A model generated the notes under the pieces. The model saw only the letters and a program-made list of their open reading frames with translations, had not been told where the DNA came from and did not search any database. A program made the position numbers and the translations under genes. This document shows, piece after piece, positions 52,200 through 61,209 of a DNA stretch of 64,000 nucleotides. Origin of the DNA: Pontibacter oryzae (GTDB lineage Bacteria; Bacteroidota; Bacteroidia; Cytophagales; Hymenobacteraceae); the NCBI RefSeq assembly GCF_003576375.1, contig NZ_QWGE01000003.1, positions 558,001-622,000 on the forward strand. Reading direction: 5' to 3'. Each line of letters begins with the position of its first letter. Within the stretch, counting starts at the first letter, position 1.

Positions 52200-53576
52200 G
52201 TGATAATAGGACTGGAAAACATCATCTTTCTACTTGTGGCTGCTGTGGGCATTGGCCTTTTTGTGTGGCAGATCCGCAAGATCCGCAAAAACGTGCTCAT
52301 GGGCCGCGACGTGGAACTGGCTGATAACCCTGCAGAGCGCATCAATAAAACCTTGCTGGTGGCTTTTGGGCAGCAGAAAATGTTTAAACGCATGCTGCCA
52401 GCCGTGCTGCACCTGTTTGTATATGTCGGCTTCCTGGTGATCAACATCGAGGTACTGGAAATCCTGATTGACGGCATATTCGGCACGCACCGCATACTTG
52501 GCTTTGCCGGAGTGCTGTATAGCGGACTGATGGCAGTTAATGAAATTCTGGCAGCGCTGGTGATTGTGGCCTGCGCCATGTTCCTGTGGCGAAGAAACGT
52601 AACTAAGGTGCCGCGCCTGGCTGAGGGCGTGGAAATGCGCGCCTGGCCAAAGCTGGATGCCAACCTTATCCTGATCACCGAGATTGTGCTGATGCTGGCA
52701 CTGTTTGCCTTCAACATATCAGACCTGAAGCTGGCAGAGCTAAGGGGGACGCATATTGCCGGAGCCTTTCCGGTTAGCTCTATGTTTGTGAACATATTAG
52801 GCAACGACCCGGATACACTGCATGTAATTGGCCGCGTGGGCTGGTGGTTCCACATTCTGGGCATACTCGCCTTCATGAATTACCTGCCAAGCTCCAAGCA
52901 CTTCCACATTATCATGGCCTTCCCGAACGTGTATTACTCTAAGCTATTGCCGAAGGGTAAATTCACAACGAATGCGGCTATTACGCATGAGATAAAAGCC
53001 ATGCTGGACCCAAGCTACCAGCCGCCAGCACCGGAAGTAGATGCCAAAGGCAACCCGATCATCCAGCGCTTTGGTGCCAAAGATGTAGAGGATCTTACCT
53101 GGAAGCAACTGATGGATTCTTATACTTGTACCGAGTGTGGGCGTTGCACTGATGTGTGCCCCGCCAACATGACGGGCAAGTTGCTTTCGCCGCGCAAGAT
53201 CGTGATGGATACTCGAGACAGGATGGAGGAGAAAGGCGAGCACCCGGCAATCTATAAGCCGAATCACTACAAGGAAATGGGCGTGGAGCGTGTAGAAACC
53301 ACCGATGAGAAAACACTGCTGCGCGGATATATTACGCCGGAAGAGCTTTGGGCCTGCACCAGCTGCAACGCCTGCGTAGAGGCCTGCCCGGTAAACATCG
53401 ATCAGCTGTCCACAATCATGGACCTGCGCCGCTTCCTGGTATTGGAAGAGTCTGCGGCTCCGGCCTCTCTAAACGCCATGTTCACCAACATCGAGAACAA
53501 TGGCGCCCCGTGGGCCTTCTCGCCAGCCGACCGCTTTAACTGGGCCGACGAACTGTATGTACCTTCGAAGAATTAA
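52200..53576 (+). CDS. Membrane-bound (Fe-S)-binding oxidoreductase subunit, HdrE/DsrM plus ferredoxin-like
   Basis: This 458-residue protein begins at GTG 52200. About five membrane helices (5-25, 65-90, 100-130, 155-175, 205-230) with His residues suited to bind heme b are followed by two 4Fe-4S clusters (CTECGRCTDVCP at about 310-320 and CTSCNACVEACP at about 385-395). The layout resembles a cytochrome-b-type quinone-reactive subunit fused to a GlpC/HdrC-like domain. It pairs with the CCG-domain gene downstream. Confidence 0.88.
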   Translation: MIIGLENIIFLLVAAVGIGLFVWQIRKIRKNVLMGRDVELADNPAERINKTLLVAFGQQKMFKRMLPAVLHLFVYVGFLVINIEVLEILIDGIFGTHRILGFAGVLYSGLMAVNEILAALVIVACAMFLWRRNVTKVPRLAEGVEMRAWPKLDANLILITEIVLMLALFAFNISDLKLAELRGTHIAGAFPVSSMFVNILGNDPDTLHVIGRVGWWFHILGILAFMNYLPSSKHFHIIMAFPNVYYSKLLPKGKFTTNAAITHEIKAMLDPSYQPPAPEVDAKGNPIIQRFGAKDVEDLTWKQLMDSYTCTECGRCTDVCPANMTGKLLSPRKIVMDTRDRMEEKGEHPAIYKPNHYKEMGVERVETTDEKTLLRGYITPEELWACTSCNACVEACPVNIDQLSTIMDLRRFLVLEESAAPASLNAMFTNIENNGAPWAFSPADRFNWADELYVPSKN

Positions 53577-53587
53577 AAATTAGACGA

Positions 53588-53674
53588 TAGATTTTAGACG
53601 TTAGATTTTAGATTAGGCTGGACGTAGAGAAACATAGCATGTGGTTTTGTCTAAAGTCTAGCATCTAAAATCTA
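53588..53674. repeat. Short inverted-repeat element between the Fe-S genes
   Basis: The left arm (53588-53612, TAGATTTTAGACGTTAGATT... type) and right arm (53650-53674) are imperfect inverted repeats, 22 of 25 positions matching, separated by 37 bases. The element starts 12 bases after the first Fe-S gene and ends 20 bases before the second. Confidence 0.6.
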
Positions 53675-53693
53675 GGGGCTCACAAATAACCAG

Positions 53694-54512
53694 ATGGAAG
53701 AGAATAAAAGATTAGTAAAAGTGCCTACCATGGCTACCATGGCAGCAAATGGCGAAGAACCGGAGATCTTGTTTTGGGTTGGTTGCGCCGGCGCTTTCGA
53801 CGACCGCTATAAAAGAGTAACACGCGCCTTTGTGCAGATATTGGAGCATGTAGGCGTAAAGTATGCCGTGCTGGGCACTGAGGAGAGCTGCACCGGCGAT
53901 CCGGCCAAGCGCGCCGGTAACGAATTCCTGTTCCAGATGCAGGCGCTTACCAACATCGAAGTGCTGAATGCCTATAATGTGAAGAAGATTGTGACGGCTT
54001 GTCCGCATTGCTTCAACACTATCAAAAACGAATACCCGGACCTGGGCGGTAACTATGAAGTTATCCACCACTCTACCTATCTGCAGCAGCTCATAAACGA
54101 AGGCAAGGTGCACGTGAAGGGTGGCGAGGCCTTTAAAGGCAAGCGCATCACTTATCACGACTCCTGCTACCTAGGCCGCGCCAACGATATTTATGAGGCG
54201 CCGCGCGATGTGCTGGCTGCCTTGGATGCCGACCTGGTGGAGATGAAGCGCAGCCGTGCCAATGGCCTGTGCTGCGGTGCCGGCGGTGCCCAGATGTTTA
54301 AGGAGCCTGAGCCGGGTAAAAAAGACGTTAACATAGAAAGAACCGAAGAGGCGCTGGCCATACTTGGCAACGGCAACGGCGTAATAGCCACAGCCTGCCC
54401 ATTCTGTATGGTAATGATGAATGACGGCGTGAAGAACAAGGAGCAGGAAGAAAGCGTACAAGTTTTTGACATTGCCGAGCTCATCGCCCAGGCCGAAGGG
54501 CTTTCGAAGTAA
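53694..54512 (+). CDS. CCG-domain (Fe-S)-binding protein, HdrB/GlpC-like
   Basis: This 272-residue protein has two cysteine-rich (DUF224/CCG) domains: GCAGAFDDR with SCTGDPAKR and ACPHC in the first half, and DSCYLGR with LCCGAGGAQMF and ACPFC in the second. In heterodisulfide reductases and glycerol-3-phosphate or lactate dehydrogenases such domains bind a non-cubane Fe-S cluster that handles disulfides or electrons. With the membrane partner just upstream it probably forms an electron-transfer pair to quinones, whose donor is unknown. Confidence 0.9.
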   Translation: MEENKRLVKVPTMATMAANGEEPEILFWVGCAGAFDDRYKRVTRAFVQILEHVGVKYAVLGTEESCTGDPAKRAGNEFLFQMQALTNIEVLNAYNVKKIVTACPHCFNTIKNEYPDLGGNYEVIHHSTYLQQLINEGKVHVKGGEAFKGKRITYHDSCYLGRANDIYEAPRDVLAALDADLVEMKRSRANGLCCGAGGAQMFKEPEPGKKDVNIERTEEALAILGNGNGVIATACPFCMVMMNDGVKNKEQEESVQVFDIAELIAQAEGLSK

Positions 54513-54518
54513 TATTTA

Positions 54519-54675
54519 GTTGTTGATTGTTAATAGTTGATGGTTGTTTTACTCCAGGGTTAAGTCCGGGCTACCTGTTTTACTTTATAAAGTATGAGAA
54601 ATGGGCTAGCCTTTCAGAGTTTACCTCATCAACAGTTCTCTTATAAAAACAATCAACAAGTAACAATTAACAATT
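54519..54675. repeat. Gene-less inverted-repeat element with IVP-type arms
   Basis: The left arm (54519-54550, GTTGTTGATTGTTAATAGTT type) and right arm (54646-54675, AAAACAATCAACAAGTAACA type) are imperfect inverted repeats, resembling the arms at 30605-31070. The 95-base interior codes for nothing visible. It starts seven bases after the Fe-S gene stop and ends four bases before the next ATG. Confidence 0.55.
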
Positions 54676-54678
54676 CCT

Positions 54679-55161
54679 ATGTATATTCCGTTTAGCGAAT
54701 TGCCGCCACAGGCCCGCCTTTGGATTTACCAGGCAAGTCGCCCGCTGACTGCGGCAGAACAGTCTGAAATAAAGCCGCTTTTGGAGCGTTTTGCTACTGA
54801 GTGGAGTAGCCATGGCAAAGGCCTGCAAGCCTCTGCCGAGCTGCTACATGACCGCTTTTTGGTGCTGGCCAACAATGAGGAGGCAACCGCTGCCAGCGGC
54901 TGCTCCATTGATAAGTCGGTTAGCTTTGTGCGCGAGCTGGAGCAGCGCTACAACGTATCGTTCTTCGACCGCACGCAGCTGGCTTTCCTTCAAAACGAGG
55001 AAGTGAAGCTGATAGGCATGCAGGAGCTGAAGAACCACGTGGCGGCTGGCGAAATTGATAAGAATACGCTATATTTTGATACGCTAGTAACTAGTTATGG
55101 AGAGTTGCAACAGGCCTGGCCCCGCCCTGCCGGAAACAGCTGGCTCTCTCGTTATTTCTAA
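54679..55161 (+). CDS. Conserved Bacteroidota protein of unknown function
   Basis: This 160-residue soluble protein has SELPPQARLWIYQASRPL, GLQASAELLHDRFLVLANNE and GCSIDKSVSFVRELEQRY, with an unusually high degree of motif-like order. Relatives are sometimes labelled 'ABC transporter ATPase' although no Walker motif is present, so I do not adopt that name. It precedes the PorE-like gene by about 30 bases and may be co-transcribed with it. Confidence 0.75.
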   Translation: MYIPFSELPPQARLWIYQASRPLTAAEQSEIKPLLERFATEWSSHGKGLQASAELLHDRFLVLANNEEATAASGCSIDKSVSFVRELEQRYNVSFFDRTQLAFLQNEEVKLIGMQELKNHVAAGEIDKNTLYFDTLVTSYGELQQAWPRPAGNSWLSRYF

Positions 55162-55190
55162 TCAGGCTCAAACCTAACCTATACTTGTTC

Positions 55191-57140
55191 ATGCGCTTAC
55201 TGCTACACAACAGGCCCCTGGCCAACCAACTAAAACAGACTGGCATACTTTTATTGCTGATACTTATACTTACCGGCTGCGGCGCAGGGCAGTATTTAAG
55301 CAAGGGCGATAAACGTTTTGGGCAGGAGGAGTATGAGCGCGCCATTGCCTACTACCAGCAGGCGCTGGCAAGCACCAATAACCCCGGCGAGGTAAACTAC
55401 AAGATTGCCGAGTCTTACCGCCGCTCTAACCGCCTAGCACAGGCAGAGCCGTTCTACAAAGCAGCCCTGGATGCCAACTTCCGCAAAGAGGACACTTACT
55501 ATTACTACGCCATGTCCCTGAAGGCTAACGGCAAATACGAGGAAGCACTCCGCTGGATGAAGGATTACATGCGCGTAGGCACCAGCCCGCAGCTTAAAAG
55601 TATGGCAAGCCGTGAGCTGGAGAACCTGCAGCAATTAGATGGTATCCTGGGTATGCACCAGCGCTATGAAATCAGTAACCTGGAGGCCCTGAACACCGAT
55701 GCCTCTGAGTTTGCGCCTTACGTACTGGACAACGAACTGATTTTCTCTTCTACCCGCAGCCCCGGCAAAGAATACCTGGGCAACGGCGAAGGCTTCCTGG
55801 ATATTTTCTCTACAACCCTGACCGACTCTATAGCTGAAATGGGTGGCGCCGTGCATAAGTATGAAGGTATTAGTATGGAAGAGATGCACGATGCCCTGCC
55901 AACTTTTACCAACAACGGCGCTACTATGGTATTTGCCCGTAGCAACGAGGGCACTAAGAAAGGCCGCCGCAACGTAGACCTGTTTATCTCGCTGCGCCGA
56001 GCCAACGGCTGGTCTGAGCCAAAGCTGCTAAGTATAAACGACCGCGAAGCCTGGGACTCTTCCCCAGCTTTCTCACCGGATGGCAAGACTTTATACTTCA
56101 CATCAAACCGTAGGGGAGGCCTGGGCGGCACAGATGTATACAAATCCACGCTGGATGATAACGGCCGCTTTTCTAAGCCCGAGAACCTTGGCCCAGGTAT
56201 AAACACACCGGGCAACGAAAGCTTTGTTTCTGTTGGCCCGGATGGCACACTCTACATCGCCTCGGATGGTTTGCCAGGCCTTGGCAATCTCGACCTGTTC
56301 AGGGTAGAGAACGGCAAGCCGGTAAACATGGGCCAGCCCGTAAACTCGCCTGGCGATGACTTCGGAATATACTTCGTGAATGGGCAGTACGGCTTTTTCT
56401 CCTCTAACCGCGAAGGCGGCAAAGGCGGCGACGACCTGTATCGCTTCGAGAAGAGCGCGCGTAAGCAGGTTAACTTCTTTGTGGATGGCACACTGTACCA
56501 ACTGCGTGATGGCGCCCGGCAGAGAGCAGCTGTACCAAACCATACTGTCACGCTACAGGACGAAGCCGGTAAGCAGCTGCGCCCTACCAGCACCGATGGT
56601 AGCGGCCAGTTTACCTTCGCCCTGGATTCTGCATCTACTTATTACGTAATCGCCGAGAAGCCCGGTTTCTTTACGGCACGCCAGCGCATTACCACAGTAG
56701 GCAAAATGCCGGCTCAGGAGGATCTGGAAGATGAGGTAACCGAGGTGCGCCTCACAACCGTGCTTGTACTCAATGAGATCGTAAAAGAGAAAGCCATTAT
56801 ACTAGAGAATATCTTCTATGACTTTGATAAGGCAAATATTCGCCCTGACGCCGCCCTGGAACTGGATAAATTGGTGCAGATCTTAAAAGACAATCCGGGT
56901 ATCTCCATCGAGCTTAGTTCGCACACAGATGCCCGCGGCAACGATGCCTATAACCAAGACCTGTCGCAGCGCCGCGCCGAGTCTGCCGTAGAGTATATTA
57001 TCTCGCAAGGCATAGACCGCAACCGCATCACCGCGAAAGGCTATGGCGAGAGCCGCCTGGTAGTGAAAAACGCCAAAACAGAGGAAGAGCATCAGCGCAA
57101 CCGCCGTACCGAATTTAAGGTAGTGCGTATACAAGAGTAA
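55191..57140 (+). CDS. PorE-like OmpA-family lipoprotein
   Basis: From ATG 55191 the product is 649 residues. A lipobox (LTGC, Cys30) is followed by TPRs (about 38-135), a PD40 beta-propeller-type region (170-410), a carboxypeptidase-regulatory-like beta sandwich (about 425-505) and an OmpA C-terminal peptidoglycan-binding domain (535-649; NIRPDAALELDKL, GYGESRL). This order matches PorE, the protein anchoring the type IX secretion system to peptidoglycan. No other T9SS gene is in the window, so a paralogue is possible. Confidence 0.85.
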   Translation: MRLLLHNRPLANQLKQTGILLLLILILTGCGAGQYLSKGDKRFGQEEYERAIAYYQQALASTNNPGEVNYKIAESYRRSNRLAQAEPFYKAALDANFRKEDTYYYYAMSLKANGKYEEALRWMKDYMRVGTSPQLKSMASRELENLQQLDGILGMHQRYEISNLEALNTDASEFAPYVLDNELIFSSTRSPGKEYLGNGEGFLDIFSTTLTDSIAEMGGAVHKYEGISMEEMHDALPTFTNNGATMVFARSNEGTKKGRRNVDLFISLRRANGWSEPKLLSINDREAWDSSPAFSPDGKTLYFTSNRRGGLGGTDVYKSTLDDNGRFSKPENLGPGINTPGNESFVSVGPDGTLYIASDGLPGLGNLDLFRVENGKPVNMGQPVNSPGDDFGIYFVNGQYGFFSSNREGGKGGDDLYRFEKSARKQVNFFVDGTLYQLRDGARQRAAVPNHTVTLQDEAGKQLRPTSTDGSGQFTFALDSASTYYVIAEKPGFFTARQRITTVGKMPAQEDLEDEVTEVRLTTVLVLNEIVKEKAIILENIFYDFDKANIRPDAALELDKLVQILKDNPGISIELSSHTDARGNDAYNQDLSQRRAESAVEYIISQGIDRNRITAKGYGESRLVVKNAKTEEEHQRNRRTEFKVVRIQE

Positions 57141-57159
57141 CATCAGTGTAGCGCAACAT

Positions 57160-57197
57160 AGCAGAGCCGCATAAGTTTATACTTGTGCGGCTCTGCT
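57160..57197. terminator. Hairpin after the PorE-like gene
   Basis: AGCAGAGCCGCA and TGCGGCTCTGCT form a perfect 12-base-pair stem around a loop that itself contains TATACTT. It lies 20 bases past the stop. The T-tract is weak. Confidence 0.7.
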
Positions 57198-57348
57198 GTT
57201 TAGTGTAAGTATGTTTTCTAGCCGGTTTTATACCTTAGCCCTACATGCTTTTTGTTTTGTTCAGACTGTGAGGCCACAAGGCTGTCAAGTACAGATCAAA
57301 TTTGTAGGGCAAATTCGCGTCCCGGCCACGCAGCAACGATTTATACTT

Positions 57349-57386
57349 GATTGCAGCAGCACCAGTTCGGGCTGGTACTGCTGCAG
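57349..57386 (-). terminator. Hairpin downstream of the barrel gene
   Basis: TGCAGCAGCACCAG and CTGGTACTGCTGCA pair over 13 of 14 positions around TTCGGG. It lies just past the minus-strand barrel gene but lacks a clear T-tract. Confidence 0.5.
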
Positions 57387-57400
57387 GTGTTACCTGAAAA

Positions 57401-57955
57401 TCACTTCCCGAAAGTATACTTCAGGCCCAAGCCCAACGTGTTCAGGCGGGAGTAGCCGGTATACTGAAAGGTTTGGGTCCTAATGCCAAGTACGGCGTGC
57501 CGGTAGTCCAAAGAAATAGCCAGCGGCATCTTCCGTAAAGTATACTCTATGCCAAAAGTGGCGATGGCAGCGGCGCCAATCTCCATTTTTTCCTTTTCAT
57601 GAAACATGTCGCCTTTTGTGCTCACGGCGCTAATACCAATACCTGCAAATGGCCTTAATCGGCTGGAGCTAAGCAACTGCGGCTGCCAGAGGTAATGCAG
57701 CGAAGCCTGGTACGAACCCTTGTAACCAATGGAGCCGGCCTGTAGCTCAAGCGCCGTTTCGGGTCTAACAAAGTACTTCAAGTGTAGCTCTGGCTGTATG
57801 CCTGCAGGGCCGCCCACAGAAGTGCGTATGCCAAGCGAGAACTTATAGGGCGCCATGGCTTGGAGCGTAGACGTCGGGGCCTCTTCCTGGGCAAGTGCCG
57901 GCTGCACAAACAGGGGCAAGGCTCCCAACAAGGGGAGAAGAAGTTTGTTTTTCAT
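57401..57955 (-). CDS. Outer-membrane beta-barrel protein
   Basis: This 184-residue protein has a signal peptide ending at PALAQ (about residue 23) and barrel-like alternation throughout, including GIGISAVSTKGDMF and a C-terminal LGLGLKYTFGK. Its family is not identified. It is monocistronic, divergent from purM. Confidence 0.75.
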   Translation of the reverse strand: MKNKLLLPLLGALPLFVQPALAQEEAPTSTLQAMAPYKFSLGIRTSVGGPAGIQPELHLKYFVRPETALELQAGSIGYKGSYQASLHYLWQPQLLSSSRLRPFAGIGISAVSTKGDMFHEKEKMEIGAAAIATFGIEYTLRKMPLAISLDYRHAVLGIRTQTFQYTGYSRLNTLGLGLKYTFGK

Positions 57956-58088
57956 AGCTATATAGTTTTAAGGTGATACTTCTATACTAGCTGACCCAAA
58001 TTGCAGCCCAGGCGTTGCGTCGTGGTTGCCATGCAGGAATAAAAGTATAATTAAAGGCTTCGGCTGTCGCTAATGCCATTCCCTTTGT

Positions 58089-58096
58089 TAAATTTG
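58089..58096 (+). promoter_or_regulatory. -7 element of purM
   Basis: TAAATTTG fits TAnnTTTG and predicts a start near 58103, 14 bases before the ATG. No TTTG at -33. Confidence 0.35.
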
Positions 58097-58116
58097 TAGG
58101 CAAATAATCCGGAACT

Positions 58117-59286
58117 ATGGAAAATAGATATTTGCGCCGCGGTGTATCCGCTTCTAAGGAAGATGTGCACAACGCCATCAAGAACATCGATAAAGGACTA
58201 TTCCCGAAAGCTTTCTGCAAGATCATCCCTGATATCCTGACCGGGGACGAGAATTACTGCGCCATTATGCACGCCGACGGGGCCGGCACCAAATCCTCGC
58301 TGGCTTACATGTACTGGAAAGAAACCGGTGACCTGAGCGTGTGGAAAGGTATTGCCCAAGATGCCGTGGTCATGAACACCGACGACCTGCTGTGCGTGGG
58401 TGCCACCGATAATATTCTGCTTTCCTCTACCATTGGCCGCAACAAAAACCTGATTCCGGGCGAGGTGATCGCCGCCATCATAAACGGTACCGAAGAAGTA
58501 TTGCAGATGCTGCGCGATAACGGCGTGGGCATTTACAGCACCGGTGGCGAAACCGCCGACGTAGGCGACCTGGTGCGCACCATAATTGTGGATAGCACCG
58601 TAACGGCCCGCATGCGCCGCGACGAGGTGATCTCTAACGACAACATTCAGCCCGGCGACGTGATCGTGGGTTTTGCCTCTTACGGGCAGGCAAAGTATGA
58701 AACGGAGTATAACGGCGGCATGGGCAGCAACGGCCTGACCTCGGCACGCCACGACGTGTTCCATAAATACCTGGCCGCCTCTTACCCCGAAAGCTACGAC
58801 CACGAACTGCCAGCCGACCTGGTATACTCCGGCAACAAGCGCCTAACCGATATCGACAAGGAAACAGGCATGGAAATTGGCAAGCTGGTGCTGTCGCCTA
58901 CACGCACCTATGCGCCGATCGTGATGGAGATACTTAAACAGCACCGCCCGAACATACATGGCATGGTGCACTGCAGCGGCGGAGCGCAAACCAAGGTGCT
59001 GCACTTTACCGACAAGGTGCACATCATCAAAGATAACCTGTTCCCGGTGCCGCCGCTGTTCCGCATAATTCAGGAGCAGAGCCAAACCGACTGGAAAGAG
59101 ATGTACAAGGTGTTTAACATGGGCCACCGCCTGGAGATTTACCTGCCCCAGGAGCACGCCCAGAGCCTGATCGACATTTCGGAGAGCTTCGGGGTGGAGG
59201 CCCGCATTATTGGCCGCGTGGAGAAGAGCAAAACCAATGAGCTAACCATAAAGAGCAGCAAAGGCGAGTTTTACTACGAAGGTTAA
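58117..59286 (+). CDS. purM: Phosphoribosylformylglycinamidine cyclo-ligase
   Basis: This 389-residue protein has the AIR synthase layout: ADGAGTKSSLAY, DAVVMNTDDLLCVGAT, GGETADVGDLVRT and the C-terminal MGHRLEIY. It closes the imidazole ring to make aminoimidazole ribonucleotide in purine synthesis. The protein is slightly longer than the E. coli enzyme (345 residues), as in other Bacteroidota. It is not linked to other pur genes here. Confidence 0.95.
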   Translation: MENRYLRRGVSASKEDVHNAIKNIDKGLFPKAFCKIIPDILTGDENYCAIMHADGAGTKSSLAYMYWKETGDLSVWKGIAQDAVVMNTDDLLCVGATDNILLSSTIGRNKNLIPGEVIAAIINGTEEVLQMLRDNGVGIYSTGGETADVGDLVRTIIVDSTVTARMRRDEVISNDNIQPGDVIVGFASYGQAKYETEYNGGMGSNGLTSARHDVFHKYLAASYPESYDHELPADLVYSGNKRLTDIDKETGMEIGKLVLSPTRTYAPIVMEILKQHRPNIHGMVHCSGGAQTKVLHFTDKVHIIKDNLFPVPPLFRIIQEQSQTDWKEMYKVFNMGHRLEIYLPQEHAQSLIDISESFGVEARIIGRVEKSKTNELTIKSSKGEFYYEG

Positions 59287-59310
59287 AACAAGTATAAACC
59301 TATACTTTAA

Positions 59311-59347
59311 AATAGCCGCAGGTGCCTAAGTGCCTGCGGCTATTTTT
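59311..59347 (+). terminator. Terminator of purM
   Basis: AATAGCCGCAGG and CCTGCGGCTATT form a 12-base-pair stem followed by a T-run, 25 bases past the purM stop. Confidence 0.9.
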
Positions 59348-59710
59348 TAGGGCAGATGTTACAAAAGGCTTGCAAAGAGTTGGGCAGAAGGCTGCTGAGC
59401 TTATACTAAACATGATTTTCTTTTTTATAAAGCAGCAAAACTGATGAGTTGTATTGTTGCAGCAGGGGCAAAAGTCGCCTTCTATATACAGATTTTAATA
59501 CAGAATTTGGAGCGGCCTGTTTGCTTTTGCTTTTGGCTTAGTTTTCTGGGTTGCAACAAAGCAGATTTTAAATAAGCACTCTTGTAACCGTGGGAGATAT
59601 GCGTTAAGAAATGCTTCAATATAAGAAGTAAGACTCCTCTCATATAATACCTAAAAGGTGCAGGTGGTCCAAATGAAGCTATGACTTTCTGATTCTCAAT
59701 ATGGTGTAGT
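59348..59710. other. Gene-free AT-rich spacer
   Basis: No coding region is supported: a minus-strand reading frame at 59482-59727 overlaps the next gene's start and has no family features. I see no repeat or hairpin of note. Confidence 0.4.
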
Positions 59711-60391
59711 ATGAAATTGCTATTCATCTTTTCATTTTTAGTTGCTTTAACATCAAGTGCAATGGCGCAGCAGCCTGAAGAGGTTAGCCCCCGCGAGGGT
59801 AATCTCTATATAGGGGTTGGTGCAACAAACGTTGAGTACCACATTTACTATAAGGAAAAGAAAGGCACAGGTACAGTAAGATCAGGGTACTTTACTCCCA
59901 TGTTTCTAACTGTTGGCTATAAATGGACTGAGAGGGCAAAGTTGCAGGTTAGTCTTGGCTATGGGGGCGATAAACAAGAGATAGAAGGGGCAGGCGGCAC
60001 TACTGCCAGTTCGCGTACGCAAGCGTTAGCACTTGCTGTGTCAGGACAATTTACTTTCTTCAATGTATTGAAGCGGTTTCCTGTATATGGTTCCGTAACT
60101 GCCATGCCCGCCTACGGAACTACCAAGTCAAAAGAAACTGAAAATGGGGTTATTGTATCTGATACAAAAGATGCAGGCACGGATGTTTTTGCCACTGCTG
60201 CCCTCGGCTTTAACTATAAAATAAGCAAGAGGTTCACAGGCTATACGGAGTATCTCTTCTTTAAAAGGAGCCTGACCGGGGAAAACTCATACTATTACGA
60301 CTGGAACCAGGATGCGACTTTACTTGACCGGGTTGCCAAGTCCCTGGCTATGGGCCTCAACTATAACTTCAACCTTAAGCAGGAGAAGTAA
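59711..60391 (+). CDS. Outer-membrane beta-barrel protein
   Basis: This 226-residue protein has a signal peptide ending at AMAQ (about residue 19). The mature part alternates aromatic and polar residues, and the last strands include YTEYLFFKRSL and LAMGLNYNFNLKQEK, consistent with a small barrel. It has lower GC than most neighbours. The family is not identified. Confidence 0.75.
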   Translation: MKLLFIFSFLVALTSSAMAQQPEEVSPREGNLYIGVGATNVEYHIYYKEKKGTGTVRSGYFTPMFLTVGYKWTERAKLQVSLGYGGDKQEIEGAGGTTASSRTQALALAVSGQFTFFNVLKRFPVYGSVTAMPAYGTTKSKETENGVIVSDTKDAGTDVFATAALGFNYKISKRFTGYTEYLFFKRSLTGENSYYYDWNQDATLLDRVAKSLAMGLNYNFNLKQEK

Positions 60392-60462
60392 ATCAACTCC
60401 TGATAGACAAACTGGCATAATAATTGGCTTCAGGCAAGTATAAGCAAAAACCTATACTTGCC

Positions 60463-61209
60463 ATGAGAAAGCTTCTACTTCCGTTTCTGTTTGTGCTGCT
60501 GGCTTTGCCGGTACTTGCACAGTCTTCTATACTTACGTTCACTGCCGAGCGCGGCGAGTACTTCCAGGTGGAGGTAGATGGCCGCCTGGTAAACCGCACC
60601 GCCACTAACTATGTGCGCCTGGACCACGTACGGCCCGGCAAGCACTATATAGAGCTCCGTGTGCGCAGCCGGCATGGCGTGTACAAAATGGGCCAGAAGG
60701 TATTTGTGCCGGATAGGGTAGAGGCTAACTATGGCGTCCGTACGCTGGGCCGTAGCGGGAAAGCATACCTGCAACTAATCAGTGAGGTGCCGCTGGCCCC
60801 GGTGGTTGTGCATCCGCCACTCCCGCGCTACCCCGACCGCCGTCCACATGACGACCGCTATGGCGACCGTTACGAGCCTGTGCCGCCCCGCCGGGACGAT
60901 GACTACTACGGAAGCTGCCGCAACCTGTTAACCGGCCGCGAACTGGACCGCCTGCTGGAAACCATCCACAGCCGTGACTTTGAGAGCACCAAGCTAAGTA
61001 TAGCCCGCGATGCCGTGCGTGGCAGCAGCATCATGGCCGAAGACCTGAAACGCATCCTGCGCGACTTCGACTATGAAAGCACCCGCGTGGAGTTCGGCAA
61101 GTTCGCCTACGAATACCTCTGCGACCGCGAGCACTTCTACTACATCTACGACCTCTTCCGCTTCGACAGCAGTGTGCGCGAGCTGGAAGAATACACTAGG
61201 AGAAGGTAG
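60463..61209 (+). CDS. DUF4476-domain secreted protein
   Basis: From ATG 60463 the product is 248 residues: a signal peptide (ending near VLAQ, residue 19), a PEGA-like beta domain (about 22-110), a Pro/Arg/Asp-rich linker, and a C-terminal DUF4476 domain (about 150-245; FESTKLSIARDAV and YESTRVEFGKFAYEYL). The C-terminal repeat pair is the family's hallmark. The function is unknown; location outside the inner membrane is likely. Its stop lies at the start of a repeat element. Confidence 0.9.
   Translation: MRKLLLPFLFVLLALPVLAQSSILTFTAERGEYFQVEVDGRLVNRTATNYVRLDHVRPGKHYIELRVRSRHGVYKMGQKVFVPDRVEANYGVRTLGRSGKAYLQLISEVPLAPVVVHPPLPRYPDRRPHDDRYGDRYEPVPPRRDDDYYGSCRNLLTGRELDRLLETIHSRDFESTKLSIARDAVRGSSIMAEDLKRILRDFDYESTRVEFGKFAYEYLCDREHFYYIYDLFRFDSSVRELEEYTRRR

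Noticed and set aside
57211..57483. Plus-strand reading frame of 90 residues near the PorE-like gene
   Set aside because: Overlaps the 3' end of the minus-strand barrel gene and a hairpin, and its sequence is compositionally unlike a protein.
59482..59727. Minus-strand reading frame of 81 residues before the barrel gene
   Set aside because: Crosses the start of the downstream gene and has no recognisable domain or promoter.
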